NCBI GenBank assembly: GCA_012519655.1
Contig: JAAYPS010000196.1
Location: 16,276-80,275 of the forward strand
DNA length: 64,000 nucleotides
Direction of reading: 5' to 3'
DNA from: Clostridiaceae bacterium
GTDB taxonomy: Bacteria; Bacillota; Clostridia; DSM-8532
A program made the translations under genes and the position numbers. The notes under the pieces were generated by a model. It was not told the origin of the DNA. It worked only from the letters and a program-made list of their open reading frames with translations, and made no database searches. Of this stretch, positions 31,384-38,974 are shown piece by piece. Within the stretch, counting starts at the first letter, position 1. Each line of letters opens with the position of its first letter.

Positions 31384-32304
31384 TTATCCCTGTGTTTTTT
31401 GCAATTGCTCATATAGCGTTTTTTGTTCATTTGTTAAGTAGCGAGGGTTTACTATTTTAACCATAATAAATAAATCACCACGTTCTCTTTGACTCTTACC
31501 ATATCCCTGTTTTGGGATCCTGATCTTCTGATCTGTTTGTATTCCAGCGGGGATTTTAACCTGTATGGTGCCACTTGGTGCCTGAATCTTCACTTCTCCA
31601 CCAAGGGCTGCAACCCATGGGAATACCTCGATTTTTTTTATGAGGTTCTTACCCTCCAATTTATACTGTCCCTCTTTAAACTTAATAGTAATATACAAAT
31701 CCCCGTTTGGTCCTCCACCAATGCCTGGATTACCTTGTCCAGAAAGCTTAATTTTACCGCCTTCGGGGATCCATCTCGGTATTTTCACAGAGATGGTCTT
31801 GCTACCATTCATATTTCTAATTGCAAAGGTCTTTTCTACTCCTTCAATACCGTCTTCAGGGGAAATAGTCATTTCGGCTTCTATGTCTTCACCACGCATT
31901 TGGGCGCGTGTGGAATATCCGGAACTAAAGCCTCGAGTTCTGCCACCACCCGCACCAAATAAATCATTTAAATCTATACCACCTTCACCAAAAAACATAT
32001 TAAAGAAATCACTGAAACCATTTTGGCTTCCTCTAAATTCATAATGTCCAAACTGCGATGGATCAAAATTCATTCCATTTTGAAAATCCATTGTTCCAAA
32101 CTGATCATATTTTTGTCTTTTATCCTTATCACCTAAAACCTCGTAAGCCTCATTAACTTCCTTAAATCTTTCCTCGGCTTTATTATTTCCAGGGTTAGCA
32201 TCTGGATGGTATTTCTTTGCAAGCTTTCTATAGGCTTTCTTTATTTCATCTTGGGATGCACTCTTGTCCACACCCAAAGTTTTATAGTAGTCTTTATATT
32301 CCAC
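31384..32304 (-). CDS. DnaJ-like chaperone without zinc finger (CbpA type)
   Basis: 306 aa with a GTG start and GGAGGT upstream. The J domain (1-70) has [10 protein letters not shown], then comes a Gly/Phe-rich linker and C-terminal beta domains. The four CxxCxGxG repeats of DnaJ are absent, so this is a type II Hsp40. It is the first gene of an operon with clpB, which suggests it feeds substrates to the DnaK-ClpB disaggregation route. Confidence 0.93.
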   Translation of the reverse strand: MEYKDYYKTLGVDKSASQDEIKKAYRKLAKKYHPDANPGNNKAEERFKEVNEAYEVLGDKDKRQKYDQFGTMDFQNGMNFDPSQFGHYEFRGSQNGFSDFFNMFFGEGGIDLNDLFGAGGGRTRGFSSGYSTRAQMRGEDIEAEMTISPEDGIEGVEKTFAIRNMNGSKTISVKIPRWIPEGGKIKLSGQGNPGIGGGPNGDLYITIKFKEGQYKLEGKNLIKKIEVFPWVAALGGEVKIQAPSGTIQVKIPAGIQTDQKIRIPKQGYGKSQRERGDLFIMVKIVNPRYLTNEQKTLYEQLQKTQG

Positions 32305-32319
32305 AGCAACACCTCCGAC

Positions 32320-32336
32320 TTTGACTTTCTTTGACT
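32320..32336 (-). promoter_or_regulatory. CtsR-type heat-shock operator
   Basis: Minus strand AGTCAAA-GAA-AGTCAAA, two exact heptads at the spacing of the CtsR consensus (RGTCAAA-N3-RGTCAAA). It overlaps the predicted start site of the dnaJ-like/clpB operon. No ctsR gene is in the window. Confidence 0.88.
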
Positions 32337-32345
32337 ATCAATACC

Positions 32346-32373
32346 ATTATACAACAATTTCAAGTAAAATCAA
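32346..32373 (-). promoter_or_regulatory. Promoter of the dnaJ-like/clpB operon
   Basis: Minus strand TTGATT, 16-nt spacer, TATAAT, directly upstream of the CtsR-type box. The divergent glgC promoter must lie in the next 100 bp. A plus-strand TATAAT at 32408-32413 is a candidate -10 without a good -35. Confidence 0.75.
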
Positions 32374-32495
32374 TATTTATTTCTATTTTAACAGAAAAAG
32401 CACTTTTTATAATATCGTTTAGAATGTACGGGAAAAACACACAATTACTAATAATTCACAGCAAATATGCAAATTATAGTATGGGAGGAATATAG

Positions 32496-33776
32496 ATGAC
32501 TAAAGAGATCATTGCTCTCATCTTAGCTGGTGGTACCGGTACAAGATTAGGCATTCTAACAAAGTTATTAGCAAAACCTGCAGTACTTTATGGTGGTAAA
32601 TATCGCATCATTGATTTTACATTAAGTAACTGTATTAACTCTGGAATAGATACGGTTGGAGTTCTTACTCAATATAGACCACTTCAGCTAAACAACCATA
32701 TTGGCATAGGCAAGCCTTGGGATCTTGATAGAATGAATTGTGGTGTTACTATTCTGTCACCATTTACAAGGCAGCAAAAAGGCGAATGGTATTCAGGAAC
32801 TGCAGATGCAGTATATCAAAATTTACATTATATTGATGAGCAAAATCCAAAATATGTAATAGTACTTTCAGGTGATCATATTTACAAAATGAACTACTCA
32901 ATGATGTTGGACTTTCACAAAAAGAATAATGCCGACTTAACTATCTCAGCAATTCAAATTCCTCTTGAAGAAGCACATAGATATGGTATTATCCATGCAA
33001 CTGATGAAGGTAAAATATATGGATTTGAAGAAAAACCGCCAGAACCGAAGAGTAACCTTGCATCCATGGGCGTTTACATATTTAAAATGGACGTCCTAAA
33101 AAAATGTCTAATTGAAGATCGAAGTATTGAAGGTTCTAGCCATGATTTCGGAAAAAACATTATCCCTAAACTGCTCAATGATGGGAAAAATCTATGGGCC
33201 TATACTTTTTCAGGCTATTGGCGCGATGTCGGAACTATACAGGCTTACTACGAATCCAACATGGACTTAATTACTCGCGTGCCACAATTCAACCTATTTG
33301 ATCACAACTGGAAAATCTACACACCAAATCCCGTTAAACCTGCGCACTATATTGGAGAGTCGGGATATGTATCTAAATCTATTATTTCTGAAGGGTGCAT
33401 GATTTTTGGGCAAGTTAAAAATTCCATCATATTTCCGGGCGTAACGATTGAAGAAAATGCCTTTATTGAGGATTCAATTATTATGTCAAAAAGCACTGTT
33501 AAATCTGGTTCTAGACTAAATTGCACAATAGTAGGAGAAAAAACCACTCTCGGTCGCAATGTCAGAACTGGGATCGGTGATTATGCTGAGAATATTTTTA
33601 ACAGTGAAATATATAAAACAAAAATAACAGTGATAGGCTCCGATACCATTGTCCCTGATAATACAAATATTGGTTGCAATGTTGTTATTGATAATAAGAT
33701 ATCAGCTCAGGATATCCCGTCTTCGAATATTCCTTCGGGTTACGCATTACTGAAAGGTGGTGATGGTAATGTATAA
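32496..33776 (+). CDS. glgC: Glucose-1-phosphate adenylyltransferase
   Basis: Makes ADP-glucose for glycogen-type storage polysaccharide. It has 426 aa with GGGAGG before the ATG. The N-terminal nucleotidyltransferase part has LAGGTGTRLGILTKLLAKPAV, FGGKYR-type YGGKYRIIDF and VLSGDHIYKMNY. The C-terminal left-handed beta-helix repeats start at about 290. It is followed by the paralogue glgD with an 8-bp overlap, a standard Firmicutes pair. Confidence 0.96.
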   Translation: MTKEIIALILAGGTGTRLGILTKLLAKPAVLYGGKYRIIDFTLSNCINSGIDTVGVLTQYRPLQLNNHIGIGKPWDLDRMNCGVTILSPFTRQQKGEWYSGTADAVYQNLHYIDEQNPKYVIVLSGDHIYKMNYSMMLDFHKKNNADLTISAIQIPLEEAHRYGIIHATDEGKIYGFEEKPPEPKSNLASMGVYIFKMDVLKKCLIEDRSIEGSSHDFGKNIIPKLLNDGKNLWAYTFSGYWRDVGTIQAYYESNMDLITRVPQFNLFDHNWKIYTPNPVKPAHYIGESGYVSKSIISEGCMIFGQVKNSIIFPGVTIEENAFIEDSIIMSKSTVKSGSRLNCTIVGEKTTLGRNVRTGIGDYAENIFNSEIYKTKITVIGSDTIVPDNTNIGCNVVIDNKISAQDIPSSNIPSGYALLKGGDGNV

Positions 33777-34890
33777 CACGATGGGCATTATATTTACAGG
33801 TGGAAAAAACAATCGTCTTAAAGAGTTGTCTGCTGAACGTTCCATATCGGCTGTACCTTTTGGTGGAAAATATCGCGCAATTGATTTCGCACTATCAAAC
33901 ATGATAAATTCTGGCATACGCAATGTTGGAATACCTACACAGTATAATTTTCACTCATTAATGGATCACTTAGGCTCTGGAAAGGAATGGGATCTGGATA
34001 GAAAAAATGATGGTTTGTTCATACTAACCCCCTATTTGTCCGAGTATGGAACGGGATGGTATAAGGGTAATGCAGATGCAATGTACAAAAATTTAACTTT
34101 CCTAAACCGTAGCAATGAAGAGTTCGTGGTTATAAACCAAGGCTATGCAATCTATAATATGAATTATATTGATATGCTAAAACACCATGTGGACAAGGAC
34201 GCCGATGTTACAATCTCTTGCAGATATATGGCTGACTTTCCCCAAGAATATCTTTGCAAATTAGGAATTGTTGAAACAGATAGCGATAAACGAATCATTG
34301 ACATTCAGGAAAAGCCCCTGAACCCAAAAAGCAATTTTGTATCCATGGGGGTTTACATTATCAAACGGAAATTGCTAATAACCCTTCTTGAAGAAAGCGC
34401 TGCCCATGGATATTATGAATTCGTAAGAGATATACTTGTAAAAAAAGTTAAGGAATTACGTATTTACAGTTATGAATGGAAAGGTTATTGGAAACCTTTA
34501 TGCAATATACAGCTGTACTACCAAACAAACATGGAATTGTTAAATCCATCTGTTCGCTATGAGCTTTTTATGAAAAATGGTAGAATATTCACAAAGGTAA
34601 AAGATGAACCACCAGCAAAATATAACGAGGAAGCTTTGGTGCGAAATGCTGTGGTTGCAGATGGTTGCATCATCGAAGGTCGGGTGGAAAACAGCATACT
34701 CTTTAGGGGTGTAAATGTTCAAAGAGGCGCAGTTATTAATAATAGTATCATAATGCAGGATTCTGTAATTTGCGAAAATACATCCCTTGATTACTGTATA
34801 TTAGACAAAAACGTGGTTATTACACCAAACAAGCAACTAAAAGGTGATAAGAACTGGCCTTTAATAGTAGGTAAAAACGTGGTAGTATAA
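33769..34890 (+). CDS. glgD: Glucose-1-phosphate adenylyltransferase regulatory subunit GlgD
   Basis: 373 aa from MYNTMGIIFTGGKNNRLKEL. AGGTGG 8 nt upstream supports this ATG over the earlier GTG of the track. It has the same fold as GlgC but the nucleotide loop is degenerate (FTGGKNNRL). Family members act as partners that modulate GlgC. It overlaps glgC by 8 bp, so it is translationally coupled. Confidence 0.94.
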   Translation: MYNTMGIIFTGGKNNRLKELSAERSISAVPFGGKYRAIDFALSNMINSGIRNVGIPTQYNFHSLMDHLGSGKEWDLDRKNDGLFILTPYLSEYGTGWYKGNADAMYKNLTFLNRSNEEFVVINQGYAIYNMNYIDMLKHHVDKDADVTISCRYMADFPQEYLCKLGIVETDSDKRIIDIQEKPLNPKSNFVSMGVYIIKRKLLITLLEESAAHGYYEFVRDILVKKVKELRIYSYEWKGYWKPLCNIQLYYQTNMELLNPSVRYELFMKNGRIFTKVKDEPPAKYNEEALVRNAVVADGCIIEGRVENSILFRGVNVQRGAVINNSIIMQDSVICENTSLDYCILDKNVVITPNKQLKGDKNWPLIVGKNVVV

Positions 34891-34894
34891 TAAA

Positions 34895-35893
34895 ATGATT
34901 ACTATATTTACCGCTCTGTATTGTGAAGCTGAGCCGATAATTCAATATTTTGATTTGAAAAGACAGGATGATATTAACGGATTTCAACTTTTTTCAAGAG
35001 ATCCAATTCATTTATTGATTACAGGTGTTGGGAGCATCAATGCTGCAATAGGTGTTACTTCCCTGTGCTCAAGTTCTTTGTACGCTCCTGATTTTGGTGA
35101 TATCATTGTTAATATTGGTATCTGCGGTACCAAGAATTTAAGCTTGGGAAAAGGCTCTCTCCTGTTAGGTAAAAAAATAATTGATCTTAGTACATACAGA
35201 GCTTACTATCCTGATATGATTTTTGAACATGAATTTACTGAAAGCACTATTTTAACAAGTCCTGTTCCAGTAACAGGTAGTGTCAATAATAGTGCCATAG
35301 TTCACTCTTTGCATACAGAGCATAGTAGTATCTACGCGGGTAGCACCGAAATTTCTATGACAGAATGTGCAGGGCTTCGAACACAGAGCTTTATTCATAA
35401 GGATAATACCAACACTATTTCTAATGAGTGGCTTTCGGATGCAATCAACTTATTCGCCACTGATATGGAGGCATCTGGGATATTCCATGCTGCAAAACTT
35501 TTTTATCAACCACATCAAATGTTCTTTTTTAAAGTTGTTTCAGATTATCAGGATGGCGAAAAGTTAAGGAAACAAGATGTGTTAAGTTTAATATCTGACA
35601 ATATTGGACAAATTGCAAAATGGATATTACCAATTCACGATGAGCTACAAAGCCGTAAACCAATGGTGTTTTCAGAGCAGGAGAAGGCTTTGTTGAATAG
35701 AACTGCTGAAAGCTTAAGATTAACTGTCTCAATGCAGTTTCAACTTAAGGGTTTACTTCATTACTATAAAATAAAGAATGGCGATTTTACTAGGGATTTA
35801 GAACAATTTTTGAAAGAAAATATAAAACAAACATGCAAAAATAAAAACGAAGGGAAGAAATACTTTGAAAAGCTTAGAAAAAGCTTCCTATAA
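34895..35893 (+). CDS. Nucleoside phosphorylase/MTAN-like protein
   Basis: 332 aa. The first 245 residues look like the PNP/UDP/MTAN nucleosidase fold: an N-terminal FTALYCEAEPI segment, GVGSINAA, NIGICGT, ATDMEASGIFHAA and VVSDYQDG. The last two match the purine-nucleosidase Glu and Asp positions. A helical, charged tail of about 85 residues is added. No good ribosome binding site is visible and the ATG is 4 bp after the glgD stop, so coupling is likely. It overlaps splB by 29 bp. The substrate is unknown. Confidence 0.82.
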   Translation: MITIFTALYCEAEPIIQYFDLKRQDDINGFQLFSRDPIHLLITGVGSINAAIGVTSLCSSSLYAPDFGDIIVNIGICGTKNLSLGKGSLLLGKKIIDLSTYRAYYPDMIFEHEFTESTILTSPVPVTGSVNNSAIVHSLHTEHSSIYAGSTEISMTECAGLRTQSFIHKDNTNTISNEWLSDAINLFATDMEASGIFHAAKLFYQPHQMFFFKVVSDYQDGEKLRKQDVLSLISDNIGQIAKWILPIHDELQSRKPMVFSEQEKALLNRTAESLRLTVSMQFQLKGLLHYYKIKNGDFTRDLEQFLKENIKQTCKNKNEGKKYFEKLRKSFL

Positions 35894-36881
35894 CGCTGCG
35901 TTTAGTCATATCTATGTGGAAAAAGAAATAATTGATCACCCCAACACGATAGAAATATTATCTCGTTTTCCGAAAGCTGTGAAAATAGAAATTAGCCGTT
36001 ATAATGAAATTTTCTCCAGAAGCAATCAAAGTTTTATCATTCAAAAAAAATCACCAGCTCTAATTCTAGCAAAAAAATATGGTAAATTTCTTTTCGAGGG
36101 CGCTCCAGTATGTCAAGATTTTGGCAATGAACATTTTTATTATACTACTTGCGTTATGAACTGTATTTATGATTGTGAGTACTGTTTTTTACAAGGTATG
36201 TATGACAGTGCCAACATAGTGGTTTTTGTAAACCTTGAAGATTATTTCGCAGAGATAGAAAAACTTCTCGCAATCCATCCAATGTATTTAAGTATATCGT
36301 ATGATACTGACTTACTATCACTTGAGCAAAAGCTAGGCTTTGCACAAAAATGGTGTCGCTTCACTAAAGCCCATTCAGATCTTACAATTGAAATCCGCAC
36401 AAAAAGTGCAAATAACAAAGCAATAGAAGTGTTAACGCCGTCAAAAAATATAATTCTTGCATGGACATTATCGTCAGAAACAGTCCAAGAGGCCTATGAG
36501 CACAAAACACCACCCTTAATGCAAAGGCTGTCATGCATTAAAAAGGCGCTGGAAAAAGGTTTCCAAGTTAGAATTTGCTTCGATCCCATTTTATATTCTA
36601 AAGACTGGTTATCTTCTTTTGAAGAGATGGTTGAAAAAACTTTCACAGAAATACCAGCTACCAAAATCCATGATGCGAGTATTGGGGTATTCAGAATCTC
36701 CAGGGATTATCTGAAAAGAATGAGGAAAAATCGCACTGATTCGGTCATTGTTCACTACCCTTATGAATACGACAATGGTGTTTACCACTATGGAAGTCAT
36801 TTATCTCATTTAATGACCTCTTCGGCTTGCGATATCTTAAAAAAATACATACCCGATGAGAAAATATTCGTCTGGAATTAA
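35865..36881 (+). CDS. splB: Spore photoproduct lyase family radical SAM protein
   Basis: 338 aa with a TTG start preceded by AAGGGAAG. The radical SAM cysteines are in CIYDCEYCFLQG near 105, which aligns by eye with the SplB motif. In Bacillus, SplB repairs thymine dimers of the spore type during germination. The segment that should hold the hydrogen-donor Cys (Bacillus Cys141) reads SISYDTDLLSLE here, with no Cys at that place. Function is therefore probable but mechanistic detail uncertain. It is the last gene of the plus-strand island. Confidence 0.88.
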   Translation: MKSLEKASYNAAFSHIYVEKEIIDHPNTIEILSRFPKAVKIEISRYNEIFSRSNQSFIIQKKSPALILAKKYGKFLFEGAPVCQDFGNEHFYYTTCVMNCIYDCEYCFLQGMYDSANIVVFVNLEDYFAEIEKLLAIHPMYLSISYDTDLLSLEQKLGFAQKWCRFTKAHSDLTIEIRTKSANNKAIEVLTPSKNIILAWTLSSETVQEAYEHKTPPLMQRLSCIKKALEKGFQVRICFDPILYSKDWLSSFEEMVEKTFTEIPATKIHDASIGVFRISRDYLKRMRKNRTDSVIVHYPYEYDNGVYHYGSHLSHLMTSSACDILKKYIPDEKIFVWN

Positions 36882-36888
36882 CACAGGG

Positions 36889-36946
36889 AACACAGGGGGA
36901 CGGTTCTTTTGTGTTAATTAACACAAAAGAACCGTCCCCCTGTGTT
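36889..36946. repeat. 58-bp perfect palindrome between splB and trpB2
   Basis: Two 29-base arms with no loop (AACACAGGGGGACGGTTCTT and its continuation TTGTGTTAA, then the exact reverse complement). It fills the space between the convergent splB and trpB2 stops and could terminate both. The GGGGACGGTTCTTTTGTG core recurs in my memory of many Firmicutes and delta-proteobacterial genomes as a REP-like dispersed element tied to IS200-type transposases. No such transposase is in this window. Confidence 0.92.
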
Positions 36947-36956
36947 GTGTGTTGTT

Positions 36957-38315
36957 TTATGGTAGGGTTGCAAAGCCCTTTTCTAAATCTTCATCTGTTG
37001 GAATATAATCCGTCATGGTTCCAGCGTTATAACTACTATAAGCTGATAAATCAAAATATCCGGTACCCGATAGACCAAAAATAATGGTTTTCTCCTCGCC
37101 TGTTTCACAGCACTTTTTGGCTTCGTCCATTGCCACTCTTACTGCATGAGAAGACTCTGGAGCGGGCAGTATTCCCTCGTGGCGCATAAACTCTTTCGCA
37201 GCTTCAAACACTTTTGTTTGTTCAACAGATCTAGCTTCAAAATAGCCATCGTGATACAGTTTTGCCAGTATCGGATTCATTCCATGATATCTTAGCCCAC
37301 CTGCATGATCCGGAGAAGGCATAAACCCTGAACCGAGAGTATACATTTTCAACAATGGTGTGATCTTACCAGTATCTCCAAAATCATAAGCATATCGACC
37401 TCTTGTAAGTGTTGGGCAAGACGCTGGCTCAACCCCGATAAAATGAATGTTGTTTTTGCCTTCAATCTTATCACCCATGAAAGGAGCAATAAGTCCAGCA
37501 AAATTCGAGCCACCTCCGACGCAACCAATCATTATGTCAGGTTCAATGCCATACTTTTCACATGCTGTTTTTGTCTCCTCACCGATAATTGTTTGATGAA
37601 GTATCACATGATCCAATACACTTCCTAAAACATAACGGCAATTATCGGTACTCATTGCAATCTCTAAAGCCTCTGAAATTGCACACCCTAGAGAACCACC
37701 TGTTTCTGGATTCTCTTCTAAGATCTTTCTACCTATTTCAGTTGTATTCGAAGGTGAAGCTATAACTTTGCTCCCATAGGTTTCCATGACTGTTTTCCTG
37801 TATGGTTTTTGATTCATAGAAACCTTAACCATATAAACAATAAGATCAATATCATAATAAGCACATGCCATAGAAAGAGCAGTACCCCATTGTCCAGCAC
37901 CTGTTTCGGTCGTGAGTGTGGTAATTCCTTGTTCTTTAGCATAATACACCTGAGCTGCAGCCGAATTGAGTTTGTGAGAGCCCGATGTATTAGTGCCTTC
38001 AAACTTGTAGTAAATCTTGGCTGGTGTTTTTAAAGCCTTTTCCAGATTATACGCACGAATAAGGGGTGAAGGACGAATCATTCTGTAAAAATCCATAATG
38101 CCTTCAGGTATTTCGATATATTTATCTTTTTCATTTAACTCCTGCTCTATTACTGCTTCGCAAAAGATCGGGGCAAGGTCTTCTTTTTTACACGGCTTAA
38201 GCGTGCCCGGATGCAACATCGGTGATGGTTTTTCCTTCATAACAGCCTTTAAATTATACCAATTTCTTGGAACCTCATTTTCTGATAAAAATATTTTGTA
38301 AGGTATTTTTGTCAT
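36957..38315 (-). CDS. trpB2: TrpB2-type tryptophan synthase beta-like protein
   Basis: PLP-dependent enzyme condensing indole with serine. The TrpB2 branch is longer than TrpB1 and its physiological role is debated. It has 452 aa from the ATG of MTKIPYKIF, which has AAAGGG 10 nt upstream. The PLP lysine is in TSGSHKLNSAAAQ, the active-site Glu motif in TETGAGQWGTALSMAC and the phosphate-binding glycines in GCVGGGSNFAG. No other trp gene is nearby. It is preceded by a T-box leader and its own promoter. Confidence 0.93.
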   Translation of the reverse strand: MTKIPYKIFLSENEVPRNWYNLKAVMKEKPSPMLHPGTLKPCKKEDLAPIFCEAVIEQELNEKDKYIEIPEGIMDFYRMIRPSPLIRAYNLEKALKTPAKIYYKFEGTNTSGSHKLNSAAAQVYYAKEQGITTLTTETGAGQWGTALSMACAYYDIDLIVYMVKVSMNQKPYRKTVMETYGSKVIASPSNTTEIGRKILEENPETGGSLGCAISEALEIAMSTDNCRYVLGSVLDHVILHQTIIGEETKTACEKYGIEPDIMIGCVGGGSNFAGLIAPFMGDKIEGKNNIHFIGVEPASCPTLTRGRYAYDFGDTGKITPLLKMYTLGSGFMPSPDHAGGLRYHGMNPILAKLYHDGYFEARSVEQTKVFEAAKEFMRHEGILPAPESSHAVRVAMDEAKKCCETGEEKTIIFGLSGTGYFDLSAYSSYNAGTMTDYIPTDEDLEKGFATLP

Positions 38316-38419
38316 AGTTTTCATCCCTTTCTTTCTATTATTAACGCAGAGCCTCTTGTTTTATTAAGTTACATCGCAAAAGCCACTTATTAACTAGATT
38401 CCCCGCATTTTTGTAAAAT

Positions 38420-38697
38420 TAAAATAAAAAAAGCCTTTATCCATATATAGGACAAAGACTATTATCTCTGCGGTACCACCTAAATTGCGTATAAAACGCC
38501 ACTTGTTTTCATGTACTAACATACATGCTTCCTTACTAACGGGTGAAGCTCCCGGCGTGCATACTCTAACATATTTCAGCATCGCCCTCATGAGTCCATT
38601 CACAATAAACTTTAACATCGCAATTCCACCATCTGCGACTCTCTATTGATAAAGTATTTATGCTACTTCTCTCAATCACAGGTTTAAATATTGAATT
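38420..38697 (-). promoter_or_regulatory. T-box riboswitch leader of trpB2
   Basis: The minus strand carries the T-box core TTTAGGTGGTACCGC, followed by a terminator hairpin (GTCTTTGTCC/GGATAAAGGC) and seven T residues. Upstream lie the stem I hallmarks AGAGAGTCG, a GATGGTGGAA loop, and AGTA/GAA sides of a specifier loop bounded by AGCAT/ATGCT pairing. Uncharged tRNA should permit trpB2 transcription. In the specifier-loop strand (GAAATATGTTAGAG) I find no UGG. Confidence 0.92.
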
Positions 38698-38703
38698 TAT
38701 ACC

Positions 38704-38732
38704 ATGATATTCAAAAACTACATTCTTGTCAA
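38704..38732 (-). promoter_or_regulatory. Promoter of the T-box/trpB2 transcript
   Basis: Minus strand TTGACA, 17-nt spacer, TATCAT, ending just before the T-box stem I. Confidence 0.8.
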
Positions 38733-38883
38733 GCTTTATTCAAAAATTTTTTCCAATATTGCAAATGTTGTTAATTGTAAAACTAAATTAGACCCCTTTT
38801 TTAATCTTGAGTCTAATCTAGTCTTACAAACTCAGGAGTTTAATTCAACTCTATAAGGTCATTTTGTCTTACGAATTTGAGGA

Positions 38884-38918
38884 TCAATTTCAAAAGTCTA
38901 ATTTACTTTTGAAATTGA
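38884..38918 (-). terminator. Hairpin downstream of the glycoside hydrolase gene
   Basis: Thirteen-base-pair perfect arms TCAATTTCAAAAG/CTTTTGAAATTGA with a 9-nt loop, 57 bp after the stop at 38975. It is AT-rich and lacks a long T-run. The surrounding AT-rich stretch (38733-38974) shows repeated GTCTAAT words but no gene. Confidence 0.5.
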
Positions 38919-38974
38919 CCAAAGTTTCAAATATAATTAATTGTAATTTAGAACGAAACAAAACACTATAATCA

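Noticed and set aside
38394-38618. 74-aa minus-strand ORF in the ORF track
   Set aside because: It reads through the T-box leader and its terminator; the sequence is RNA structure, not coding.
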